From: Sphaerulina vaccinii
Lineage: Eukaryota > Ascomycota > Dothideomycetes > Mycosphaerellales > Mycosphaerellaceae
Length of the DNA: 64,000 nt
Direction: 5' to 3'
Assembly: GCA_022570795.1 (NCBI GenBank)
Contig: JAKUDP010000001.1
Location: forward strand, 372,001-436,000
Below, in pieces: positions 39,001 to 46,120 of the stretch. The position numbers were made by a program, and so were the translations under genes. The notes under the pieces are model-generated. The model had not been told where the DNA came from. It saw nothing but the letters and a program-made list of their open reading frames with translations, and did no database searches. How positions within the stretch are numbered: the first letter of the stretch is position 1; each line of letters opens with the position of its first letter.

Positions 39001-39921
39001 ATCGAGAAGCATCTCCGCCGAGAAAGCACAGTCGTACCTACCCGATTCGGACCTCAAATTCCAGACTCGCCGATCGTGAAGAAGCAACAGAAGAAGACTG
39101 TCATCAGTCTGCATACAGACGTTGTCGTTACCATGGGTGCAGTGTGTTTCGGTATCTACCCAGGCACCTTCTTCGACAGTCAAATGCTCAAGCTCGAAGC
39201 GAACAACATCCAAGCTCGCTTCGCTGTCGGTCTTGAACGAGGACAAATCACCAGTGGTCTTGGTATGACGCTGGGACAACTCCAGGTCGCTCTCTCTTCT
39301 ACTCGACGTGTCACTGCTGTTCCCAAGGCGATCGAAGTCACGATCGACGAAGTCATCAACAACGCCTTGAACGCCAAAGGTGGAATCATTCTGAGGGTTC
39401 CTAAGGTCATTGCGAGTATGCAGACTTGGCAGAATCCGCGAGGCAACGATGTGGACTACATCTTCAAGTCCCTGTTTGATGGAAAGATCGATGTCGGCTG
39501 GAACTTGAGCCGTATCAATTTCATCAAGGGCATGTGGACCTCGCATTCGAGAGCACTGGCAAGTCGACTTGGCAAGAGTTTGCCTGAGAGTGCTGTAAAG
39601 ATTTCGGCTTCTGGAGGTGAAGAAGGTGGTGGTGCTGCGGGCGATCCTGTGGAAGGTTCTGCTTTGACGGCGACGCAAGAGAAGATTACAGCTGAGATCA
39701 ATCTTCCGCAGTCTAAGTATGAGTATCGGGCATTGGAGCCGCCGGTCATTGAGACACCGCAGCTGAGGGACATGGGTGAGGCTACACCGCCATTGGAGTG
39801 GATCGGCTTGCAGAGGGACAAGTTGCCGAATGTGGTGCATCAGATTCTCATTGTGAGTTTGTTGGAGGTATGCAGAGAGGTTGAAGATGCGTATGGAAAG
39901 ATTCTGGGGAGCGCCTCTTGA
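30100..39921 (+). CDS. CSF1: Csf1/Tweek/BLTP1 bridge-like lipid-transfer protein
   Basis: A single uninterrupted frame of 3,273 aa, a little longer than yeast Csf1 (about 2,960). The N-terminus has one membrane anchor (residues 17-45, NWVFLIEILVTGILGLFFLF), then the family signature FYFNRLFATVVSYIIRAYTW, ISSLQISLLGGRLFFKNIRY and EGHITWRYWLR. The long body is beta-rich repeats expected to form a hydrophobic groove (chorein/RBG fold) bridging ER and partner membranes; Csf1 is linked to lipid supply for GPI-anchor synthesis and cold tolerance. Ser/Arg-rich low-complexity insertions lie near residues 130-240, 555-590 and 1,195-1,340. The C-terminus ends with the conserved PPLEWIGLQRDKLPNVVHQ. The absence of introns over 9.8 kb is notable. 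Out-of-phase upstream ORFs precede it. Confidence 0.95.
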   Translation: MANTLQAQPLSAAGAFNWVFLIEILVTGILGLFFLFYFNRLFATVVSYIIRAYTWRYYKAYIDISSLQISLLGGRLFFKNIRYHAHNITLYVYEGHITWRYWLRVVQDAEVFRDEDLIVQDEEKDKQTGSSSSDGIAGSEDEKGRKRSRSIGKEEQAGVKPKKDLPCRISVKVAGVEAFIYNRSPFYDSIVEATVGKAQDAADKENLGKSATSSSEGSGGKTGAEVPKRTTTHTTNASARPAEKPEIPFFLRIFPIKVECRRAAAAIGNQNTTHVVVAKAEKAGGVVDAGHAGPLDLWKLLFKFNGEKVNVAMKPNRDFKEYQLDAARRLLREKQLGGPPPPEPVIKKGAHKAQSIWSKICRFFRRKDSPADSIRTSSIKEGSVLGQPGPAPLDQLPGKGQWHGLRRYLDDHEVNEHEEWQKVEYAKATQLVDIDKVTMRFYWDMPGPVPGGTMDSDTLLGSIYEDDINGGIPPEYGMDIGVHGGVVVYGPWADRQRINIQQSFFPAAFVDGTPAKALKPGELRVSTIMKIKIIIEEDVVLRIPTREESKDDKWKGRADKGKSADAAPGAEKAGHKHWKRHGRRRKGKQGPAAADARPYAWLDIVIKKDSVVNYTMDMYPRSTGYRNSVDVDVKSLEMNSSVNHGLLWRSGPVSVEADISQALTWNTLRDWPFKIVINDMELFILRDHLFLIIDLVNDWGSGAVSEFYTFVPYNYQLDLNFNNFIMYLNVNDANIINDPADFDRNDFLTLEGQMHAVLGIPMKHYRPKTNRITFDVLATEMSMRMLSPPKSTFSVFVEDKTMVTLPKLTLNGSYTANQEARVGNVDALRMDLVGTGLTLKAFGFFVRQLVSVKENYFGDYMHFKTLEEFQGASDDFQEANAKTASFPKPTSINELDVILCIVAEQATVLLPTNLYSCKEFVRIDLPRADLDLRIVSYYLDMGLQLSPISFVTGVPTSSEDEDSPVDTESSTQFWCSHVDLSGHRAFGLPPNEDAYVSQWDIDIGKITGELSGRFVRDLALAGQAIVFAMDDAENALPVVSPAVALDASFVQVRTDTVRIWMHMGKDALLLDLEPVKVDVAGWASKTFSQRVNVLAPLITFACVDGRSASRHRSRSKRKDPVRTYAFLQTGVSLDVVGRKMHFELETKKQQAHFKLHDQRTGRFPFLIRPEIDSFVRPEDELTFEPAASPFPPMPAPITANGVNSRPQSIKSTDGIVKRPPLLSRSSKSSLSGSVRHGRSVGAERRPGHLSRALEGSGSRDPSSFHSLRASSRSSSSNRTASRRHSALPDDAERAKFGLPSSTMAFSSAYSEPYFPLETIEPDETNVPPFAVPASDGIGSSASTISTAIDSPDVASDIEHTCVLIKIVPGIRAYVEPRVAITISKLVEKVSPKNPEEVMDSFQMSVMGAIQRHNAARVGSKSILEIQVTLAAAQLRVGLMHEKHDTLADQVDINLRSLETSVRIKDLPSEQDPTQDVSLHTLLGDLDLTLCQVQDGVLAKPAVSVAVDDILIWLALSGTHAFHIAVRDTTASVAGNQAQYLTLLALKLIPVVKDIETRFTSISDTNMKRLLYLTYVLTQNSDDLGDPPFMARMLFILRAFPGHFRNTDSWKILTRFRYIMLKLPEGEMRKLNGHFKSARLECPEDAPMKVLHSWTQWRNWDVPYVNQTMAFQHLFGAEEKKKLEPFERKPLTVTFRSEMLRIAIENEGGTSDIVLEDTSLGVENTPPTKPEGLMLVEENKRMQTVLQANTQTIAISLDWALFSIAEDVLKLKDQIEEAEIKLKGHGKRSAQQALEDGLARHDVHVVVSTDTGTLSLQTVNVRHLSRIDGMKLSVIGTTQASEQLGQCASVILNVDTAITECHGPTSRIWQTLLTSPSLYIDHLQAATGFDIPPTITLAIAYEDLRVSIDEQVPGILHVVDAIISHEVAQVKVLVDKGQSTLAQPAFSPPDSPDMQITATKTTTTSASRTTTSSLAPKLHVAVLAGNIHLEVSLLQTLGYQLDGVAASIKVAPSLMKERIFSIDFDVGRMNHAFVNTSKGDRHVQGLLEVPPINGHVGLELGKDETSVSVATTIERVEVDAGAVQGVIGVINQKQVQDVISAIKSGIEDIKSRVVEVFPEDREVIPKATKQQRVSFDARFALLGVRVSATTPTAKGHGRATAEVEFGIGPLHATASNRAALKDANLFIPEVRAHIQDIGASLRINARGRVRPCGHATLGIRLHFNTTVNGDGTLHRELKVRSDSISVHAYPDTAATIVDVINHLQDRIKHLDLSKEVEYLRKLRNERRQTVIQRVSGKQDWTEDEEMPFSPEDLLSITTTIELTDIQAAWLVDTSFAPQRGSPVDDLVFSIASIEFTTRGGHEARLTIQDMQLQLAKVAESKQRRSLNSALLPEIGFSVAYWKQDKMWSLAFKATGKPLDLRLESKFMLPVAAAQRSIEVAIQRFKAGTATWQSTPTTSGAQRKMPLDTKRVRSVLVEADFAGAQVYLQGSGPKSNTLSSIAAASQQQGAKHGRYGQFAAEGALMHMTLTAPGIAFKMEYNSHHEHPTVNAELMIDASSNVLAPNVVPLILEVSNSIKDVMQRDERAKTPPAPVEAPAASDNKVPHGQDYGEIVTTTPAKIFGKTKVDLGFRIAKQEFGLSCQPIARVDAKASLDDFYITMNTIDSDEHGHFFAMSAVLSGLKAQVKHMYSREPTFSYDMDSIVMSIMNNKHLSGTAGISAILNLNPTKIVINGKQFQDLLLFREIWLPPEIRHAGDVGDPQTAASAQSADTFVVQKYQNIAAAAAFPWNATVNITKLAVDLDLGQSIGKTSFSITNLWASQQKSSNWEQNLCIGLDEMATTSTGRMSGFIQLEKLGVRTSIKWPEQTADRALRKTPLIQASIGFDKLRAKAAFDYQAFAFGDIENFDFLMYNVRDSGGKADRLVAVLDCGRAYVFCTSTSPAQAVGLYQAFDRLIQEKQAAYSQSLKDIEKHLRRESTVVPTRFGPQIPDSPIVKKQQKKTVISLHTDVVVTMGAVCFGIYPGTFFDSQMLKLEANNIQARFAVGLERGQITSGLGMTLGQLQVALSSTRRVTAVPKAIEVTIDEVINNALNAKGGIILRVPKVIASMQTWQNPRGNDVDYIFKSLFDGKIDVGWNLSRINFIKGMWTSHSRALASRLGKSLPESAVKISASGGEEGGGAAGDPVEGSALTATQEKITAEINLPQSKYEYRALEPPVIETPQLRDMGEATPPLEWIGLQRDKLPNVVHQILIVSLLEVCREVEDAYGKILGSAS

Positions 39922-40082
39922 TAGGCAGAGAGTAGGGAGGAAAGAACAAGAGGAATTGCTTCGTGATAAGTCGTTTAGCGTGGCGTTCAAGAAGGATATG
40001 GGCATCTTATATACACTGTACAGAATCTCCGAGTAGTGACCAGAATGAGTAGATTCGACACATCAGAATTGGAAGAATCCTG

Positions 40083-40580
40083 TCAACAGCATGATTTGGA
40101 ACTATCCAGCTTTTTGTAGACGTCTGCCCACGAGATGCCGCCGCCGATATCGACGTATGTCTTGTCTGCCGACACGGTGACATCCTTAAATCCATGCATG
40201 GAGATGTGGACACCCGGTGTAGAAGAGAATCCTTGGTTTGAAGCATGACCGGAGCAGGATACTGCAAATCTTATGCGCCTGCTCGAGATGATCTTGAAAG
40301 CCGCTTGGAGGTCGGCGGCGTTCTGAGGGACATACACGCAGGTAGACGCCTGGCTGGAGGAGGTCATGTAGTGCGAATTATCGGCCGTGTATGGTAGGAG
40401 CGTCAGGCTGGTCTGCGAGGATGTCTTCTGTAAGGCTTGAATGGCCGTACAAGCGGCGTACTCGGTTTGATTGACAGCCCTCTTCCATAGCTCTGAGGAT
40501 AGGCTGGCAGGCTGTACAGCTTGGGCAAAGTTAAGAGCAAGAAGCTGTAGAGCACATAGTGTAGCACTGAGGGAACGCAT
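40083..40580 (-). pseudogene. Truncated berberine-bridge-type FAD oxidase, N-terminal fragment
   Basis: From ATG 40580 a 165-aa frame starts with a secretion signal (MRSLSATLCALQLLALNFAQA). It continues into the FAD-binding PP-type domain of BBE/glucooligosaccharide oxidases: STCVYVPQNAADLQAAFKII, FAVSCSGHASNQGFSSTPGV and VDIGGGISWADVYKKLD. It then stops (SKSCC, TGA). Family members run about 480-580 aa, so roughly 70% is missing, including the rest of the FAD domain and the substrate/BBE domain. The sequence following the stop, towards CSF1, shows no continuation in any frame. The conserved FAD-site His is present (GHAS), but the usual second Cys attachment motif is not reached. A 5'-end gene remnant is the best reading; a short secreted product is possible. 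Confidence 0.75.
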
Positions 40581-41518
40581 GTTGGCGACTTTCACTTCTG
40601 CATATGATGCTAGGGTATCGGGCTGACAAGGATTTGAGCAAGTGGAATACCTACAGACACTTATACTTACATCTCAGCCATGTCTAGGAGCTCTTTGACT
40701 CGCATTTCTGATACACCGAAGAGCGCAGTGGCGAATGTGAGAGATAGCGAGGCTCGCATCGTTCATCGGATTACTTGCTGCGCCGCAATCGCTATCGACT
40801 ATCGAGTGAGTCGAGTGGTTTGCTTCGTTTGAGATCGCAGCGTAGCGTCCTTCTTTACTTTGCCAGTACTTCGTAAAGAGCCTAGCGGATAGTGACTCCA
40901 AGCTGGTCTGGGGTAGTTACGCCATAGGGCTGCTGACTTGCGCATCGGGTTTCGTTCACTAACATTACAAATGTTAGCGCCAAGGATCTGAGTTCTCGCA
41001 CATCTCGTATAGAGCCACGCGAAGCAGTACACGCAGAGTCATGCAGATCAGCCCCTTCTTAGGGTATAGTCAGCAAGCCCCAGACTGTGGGGAGCTTCCA
41101 TCGTATATCAATATGCCATTTGAATGCCGCCGCCGGTGCTAATAAGTCGTATACGCGGTGTTGAAAAATGGGTTGCTGCTGGCATGACCTGGCCTCTATG
41201 CGTCCACTGCAAGTCGAAGGAGCATAACATTCGCATGCCTCGGGCAAACAGTAATGTCTGGTCTGTCGATTGGCCTCCTCTCGCGCGGTGATGAGCTGTG
41301 GTCAATGCTGATGAAGTTCTGGCCTTGACGGACGAAGGAGAAGAGCTTGTGAGATTCGAGATGTCTTCGCGTTCAGGCCCATACCAAGACATCCCAAAGG
41401 AGCATAGTCAAACCTGGCCTGAGTCGCCAAGACTTAGAAGGAGAACTCGTTCTGCTTCTACGCTTCTGGACTACATGTCCTTCCAAGGATCTGAACACCT
41501 CCAAGAACGACACACCTT
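40581..41518. other. Degraded region between the truncated oxidase and the methyltransferase
   Basis: About 940 nt with many stops on both strands. The only recognisable content is the second oxidase-like relic near 41040-41250, listed separately. It looks like decayed accessory DNA. Confidence 0.45.
41040..41250 (-). pseudogene. Possible second relic of the BBE-type oxidase
   Basis: On the minus strand, words similar to the truncated oxidase recur in the same order. GACTTGCAGT precedes GGTCATGCCAGCAGCAACCC (readable as GHASSNP), then GGCGGCGGCATTCAAATGGCA (GGGIQ.W) where the better copy has GGCGGCGGCATCTCGTGGGCA. Stops and phase changes interrupt it, and the segment between the two blocks is shortened. 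Homology is by eye on short blocks, so this could be coincidence. Confidence 0.4.
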
Positions 41519-42828
41519 TCATGCCAAAATGCACTCGATCGGCTCTTCTCCTTCCTCAGAACGATGCCACATAATAATCTTCAACCCAGCGGCCCCACAC
41601 AAAGCTCCAAACTCCTCAAGCGTCCTCTGTCTAGAAGCATGTGCATAAGCCATATGGTAGTCCATGGCGACAAGCATCATGCTATTGTTCTTAGCCTGTA
41701 AGACCTCCTCATTCAACAGCAAACGAGAGTATCCTGGTCTCATAGCCTTCGCAATATGCTTCAAGATAAGGATACATTGCTCATCAGGCCAATTGTGCAG
41801 CACATGTTGTGTATAATAGTATAAACTTCCTCTCGCGATCTCCGGTTGAGGTTGAAAGAAGTCATGTTCGACGTACAGAACTCCAGGCATTCCGCAAATG
41901 GAAGAGTGGCGTAGAGCTGCTGCGGCAACTAGCGCGTCCTTGATCACAACGGGGCGTTCTTCGAGGACTAGAGTGCCTTTTATACCTGCTTCAGCGAGGC
42001 ATTTGCGTAGAGTGTGGACATGGCCACCTTTGCCACCTCCGACATCGACGAGCAAGGGCTTTGTCATGTCATCTGCGTGTTTGAGGATGAGTGAAGGCGC
42101 ATCCATCCACATCCACCAAGGCATCTTGAGAACTTCACGCATGAAGTGGTTGAAGTTCTCAATTACTCCTGGCTGCTCGGACCAGAAGTCGAAAGTCGTC
42201 TTAGAGGTCTTGTGGTAGGACTGGAAAGGACCCTCTGTAGGGCCTGTTGGCAGAATGAACCCGTGCTTAGTGAAGTACTCTCCAGAGTGAGCAAGTACAG
42301 TCGTCCACTGATCGTAGAAGTGGATGATCATTGACTGCGCACGTCCATCTTCGGCGCCGAGAACCATGGTGTTGGCGTTCGCAGCATACACTCCGGGAAT
42401 CTGTTCGATGGCCCAGCCATAGCGCACCACCCATCGCATCGACCGGATGATGAAGCTCGTGTCTACAGCGGCTGGCTTGACTATCTCTCTTGCCTTGCTG
42501 GCCAGCTCTTCTGCAGACTGTTGCCGATGTTTAGCCAATGCTTGGAAGACTCCTAGTTGTATCATGTGTCGCACGGCTGTTGCGATAGAAGGCTATCATC
42601 AATCAGCTGCGAGTGCTAATGACGGAAGATCTGTCGTTATACCATGTTTGCGAGCTCCATTAAACTGTATCTGGTCGGCCATAGCAAATGGCGCAGATCA
42701 TGTGCCATGTCGCCTAGCTTGATGCGTTGACTTTCGGTCAATGTCTGTACACCTGACTGCTCATAGCTGTCAATGGTGGCTTGTAGTGCCGCGACTTCAG
42801 CCTTGACGCTTGCGATATCGAGAGACAT
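41519..42828 (-). CDS. SAM-dependent O-methyltransferase (COMT-like, secondary metabolism type)
   Basis: Two exons on the minus strand, 42828-42643 and 42592-41519, with a 50-nt intron (gtataa..gatag); 419 aa. An N-terminal dimerisation and winged-helix region (RHMIQLGVFQALAKH, SAEELASKA) is followed by a Rossmann methyltransferase domain. SAM motif I is LLVDVGGGKGG (242-252), and the catalytic His lies in HVLHNWPDE (H328), as in plant caffeate and fungal polyketide O-methyltransferases. It would methylate a phenolic or enolic hydroxyl; the substrate is unknown. The neighbouring oxidase remnants suggest it once belonged to a small biosynthetic cluster. No polyketide or peptide synthase is in the window. 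The gene itself appears intact. Confidence 0.88.
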
Positions 42829-43265
42829 GTTGGTTTGGCAGTGCTCATAGAGAGCAAACGGAGGAAGACTCGATCGTATGTCTGAAGACCGCCTATAAGG
42901 ATGCGCAGGAACTGCGGTCGGCTGTCGTTGCCCTGTTGCTTTAGTAAGAGCCTCATGTCATTCACAGGGATGTGCCAAGCTCACTCTTGCCTGTGAACTC
43001 TGCTCGGCGCGACCAGGGGCTTAGGGCAAGTGCGTAGAGATCTGTACGAAATGGACAATACTGGAAGACCATGTTGTCTGGCAGTGAAACGCGTCGTGTT
43101 CGCGGTGTGTGAGATGTAACTAGGCATCGCGACGCGTGCGGTGAGGTCGAGTGTGTGGTGAGGCCGAGTATTCGAGGTTCGGAGACGAACTAACGAACTT
43201 CACTTTGCTCCCTCTTTCTTTAGCCCAAGCACAACAACACGCAACACCAGTACTCCATCACCACG
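42829..43265. other. Intergenic between divergent genes
   Basis: About 440 nt. It holds the methyltransferase promoter on one side and the leader of the F-box-like gene on the other. No other feature seen. Confidence 0.4.
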
Positions 43266-44244
43266 ATGCCGATCAGCAAGAAGAAGAAGCGCCGCCCGAA
43301 GGATGTACTCAAGCTGGGTGCCATCGAGGATGACCTGGTCAAGAATGCGTAAGTCTTGAAAACTGTGCTGTCACCTCAGCTTCACCTGCTGAATTGTACA
43401 CAGTACGCAGCACAATTCCAATTGCTGCCCGCTCCTCTCGGTACTCTCACCAGAGATCCGCAATCGCATCTACAGTCACGCCTTTGGCGACGTTCATGTC
43501 TCTCCGAAACAATCAGCTACGGATCCGTGGCGGCACTACACCACAAAGCCACAGCTGCGCGTCTGCATCGGCGCGGCCCACGACTATGAGGATGGCAAAT
43601 GTCTGGAGCGTCATGGAGATTGCGCACCGGATATGAATGATGAGCGACTACCACTTGCGTTGCTGCAAACTTGCCGACAAATTCACGACGAGGCAGCGCT
43701 GCTTCCATTCGCCTCTATCAATTGGATGGTAGATGCTGAAGTCTTGACAGCCTTCTTGCGCGGCATGATCCGAGTGCAGAAGACAGCCATCAATCGTCTG
43801 ACGCTAGTTCTGCATCACCCCCCTACTACGACTGGCGAATTGCAGAGGAGGACGTGAAAGCATTGGTCGGAGTAGAGCAGCTGCAGCTTGAGGTAACCGG
43901 AAATCCTGTTTCAGATCAGCGTCTGTGGGATCTTCAGCGGCTGGCACGCCTACCGCTCAAGAAGGTGGACATCATGATCGATTTCAGCCGCGATGAAATA
44001 GGCGAGAAACGTTTGACAGGAATGCGGACCGTCGCGGAAAGACTCAAGACTATTGCGTCCCTGGGAGCAGATCCAGCTGGAACAGAGAGAGGCCAAGGAG
44101 GCTGAGCACGCGGCTGCAGCGGCGAAGCGAGATCAGAAGCGAGGCACCCTCGCTTGCAGGAGACGCGCAGGACAACTCAGTCGTGACGGGACAAGGCACC
44201 TTGATGTGCATCTGGAGGGAGGAGTCGCGCAAATTGTGCTCTGA
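43266..44244 (+). pseudogene. F-box-like (DUF7730-type) gene with frame breaks
   Basis: Exon 1 is 43266-43348 (MPISKKKKRRPKDVLKLG), then an intron 43349-43403 (gtaagt..cacag). Exon 2 begins with the motif LLSVLSPEIRNRIYSHAFGD and LPLALLQTCRQIHDEAALLPF, characteristic of the expanded F-box-like/DUF7730 families of filamentous fungi. At a run of six C (43818-43823) the sensible sequence moves to another frame (YYDWRIAEEDVKALVGVEQL onward), and the original frame stops at 43855-43857. Near 44050 it shifts again (WEQIQLEQREAKEAEHAAAAAK), with perhaps a third shift near 44140. Either the gene is decaying or the assembly has homopolymer errors. Without shifts, the product is a truncated protein of about 180 aa. 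Confidence 0.65.
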
Positions 44245-44542
44245 GGGGACCGGGACGAGCGTCTACAGTTGCGCGAATCGTATTCGGCAAGGAACCCAGT
44301 CCAGTCGTAGCTGATGAAGCTCAGATCATGTATTTCAACCTGGTCGTCGCTACAACTCGTCCTTCTTCTGCACCTGCACACTGCCACCGCAATGCATCGT
44401 AGCGAGGAGAAAGCGGACGAAGAAAGCTGTATTCTGCGAGAAGAGCAACTCTCATGTGATTGTGGTAAGCGTGCACGATGAAGCAAGCTGAATCCGATGT
44501 ATCGAGGTGTTGAGCCGCGTCCACTCATATGCCATTGCGTTC

Positions 44543-45417
44543 CTACAATTCATCCTTCTTCTGCACCTTCACATCACCCTCCTTCTCCTTCTTAGCCTTT
44601 TCAACCCTCCTCTTCTGCATCCACTTCTCAAACCCCTCCTTCGGCCTCTGTTTACACAACTCCCTCACAGGCCCCTTCTCAGCCTTCCTCCCAACAATCT
44701 TCCCAACCTCGAAATACTCCTTCCCAGTCTCACCTCTAAACACACCTTGCCAATGGCCAACAGCATTCCTAACTTCTTGCTGCGCATCCCTAATCCAATC
44801 ATTCCTATAATCTCTCATCTGTTCCGTCAACTCTTCATCTTTCTTCTCTTCATATGTTGGGACATCTCTTGGGATGAATACCCATTCCACTCCTCGAAGA
44901 TCAGGAACATTGTCGACTGCGAAACAGCCTGTCACAAAGCCTCTCGAGGCGTCACGGCCGGAGAAGACGCTGTACATGCCTCCTGGACCGTAGATTCGTG
45001 GATTAGACGTGACATCGTAGATCGTCCCATTGAGCGCGAGATATATCGGTAAACCCTCGATCTCTCCATTATAGCGAAGCAATTGAGCATCTGTCAACTT
45101 TACGGGACCGCGCTGAACATTGAACCCCAATCTGTCAGCGATCCTGCTGTGTAGAGTAGACTGGTGATGCTTACCAAACTAGCAATAACAGCCTGCGGTT
45201 GAGTCCACCAAGCATTATATCCCCATATCACACTATTTCCCGTTACGAAGTAACTCAGCAAGCCGCTGAGGAGTGCGAGGCCAAAGACTATGCGGAAACC
45301 ATCGAGGATGCTGATGCCAGGGTGTGCATCCGGGTCTTCGAACTCGATGGGCGCGGGAGTCGTAGTCGTCGTGGGAGGTGTGAGTATGCTTTCATCGGAA
45401 CTACTGTCGTCCGCCAT
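44543..45417 (-). CDS. Membrane-anchored cytochrome-b5/MAPR-like protein ending in KDEL
   Basis: Two exons on the minus strand, 45417-45175 and 45112-44543, with a 62-nt intron (gtaagc..gttcag); 270 aa. After an acidic, Thr/Pro-rich start there is one membrane segment (residues 41-58, FRIVFGLALLSGLLSYFV). Then comes a cytochrome-b5-like haem/steroid-binding domain of the MAPR family: LRGPVKLTDAQLLRYNG, LPIYLALNGTIYDVTSNPRIYGPGGMYSVFSGRDASRGF. The conserved Tyr residues used by MAPR proteins for haem are present. The C-terminal third is highly charged and helical and ends in KKDEL. Family members (Dap1, PGRMC1) support P450 enzymes and sterol synthesis at the ER. The KDEL end would retain the protein only if the C-terminus is lumenal, which is unusual for this family. 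Confidence 0.85.
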
Positions 45418-46120
45418 GATTGTGTCTTTTTTATGGTGTGTCAGTCCCGTCGTGATTGATGATGGTGTTTATGTCAGGTGAAAGCTGTCATGATAAAGGG
45501 AGATTAGAAGGTCTTGCTTGATATGTACTTGCTTGCATGCAAAAAGGCTTTTCTGGGATACAGCTCGCGTCCAACTCGTGCCCACCGCTTTGATATACAA
45601 GTTCAGATATGATTATTCGAAGTGAGCGTGTGAGGAAGGCAACAATGTGGCTGATCGAAACATGGTCACAATCGATCGTGTTGGATTAAAGTTCTTGCTA
45701 GCGTGACGATGGATGAAAGTCTTCTCCCGTAATGATGTCTCGGTCTCTCTTACGATCATCTACATCATATCGAAGAAGCGTCACCACAGTACAAGTGGAA
45801 GAAGAGACAATATGAGGACATCCGAGGTTGGAAGTTCCATTCCTAAAGGTATCTAACACAAAAAGAGTCCAACTGGCGCCGCTGATATGACTTTCCAGTT
45901 CATATGTGGTATCTTATTCCCATGCCCTGATCCTACGCCGTCCCTTGTTCGACTCCCGTGGCCACGAGACAGACTTTGTTATCTCTAGCGCTGTATGCCT
46001 GCTGTTCGCGTTGCGCCAGTCATGATATCGTAAACAAAACCACGCCATTCCCGGATCCAAAACGCCCATGCTTACCTCTAGCCAGTGTACAGTGCCTCAT
46101 GACACTGATCAGAGCTGCCA
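45418..46120. other. Intergenic
   Basis: About 700 nt upstream of the MAPR gene and downstream of the 875-aa gene. A GTTCGACTCCC string at 45947 resembles a tRNA T-arm, but the flanks do not pair. No gene recognised. Confidence 0.45.

Noticed and set aside
38992..40005. 337-codon minus-strand frame overlapping the CSF1 end
   Set aside because: Antisense to conserved CSF1 sequence, with no recognisable motif.
45940..45965. GTTCGACTCCC string resembling a tRNA T-arm
   Set aside because: Flanking bases do not pair as a T stem, and no upstream D or anticodon arm is present.
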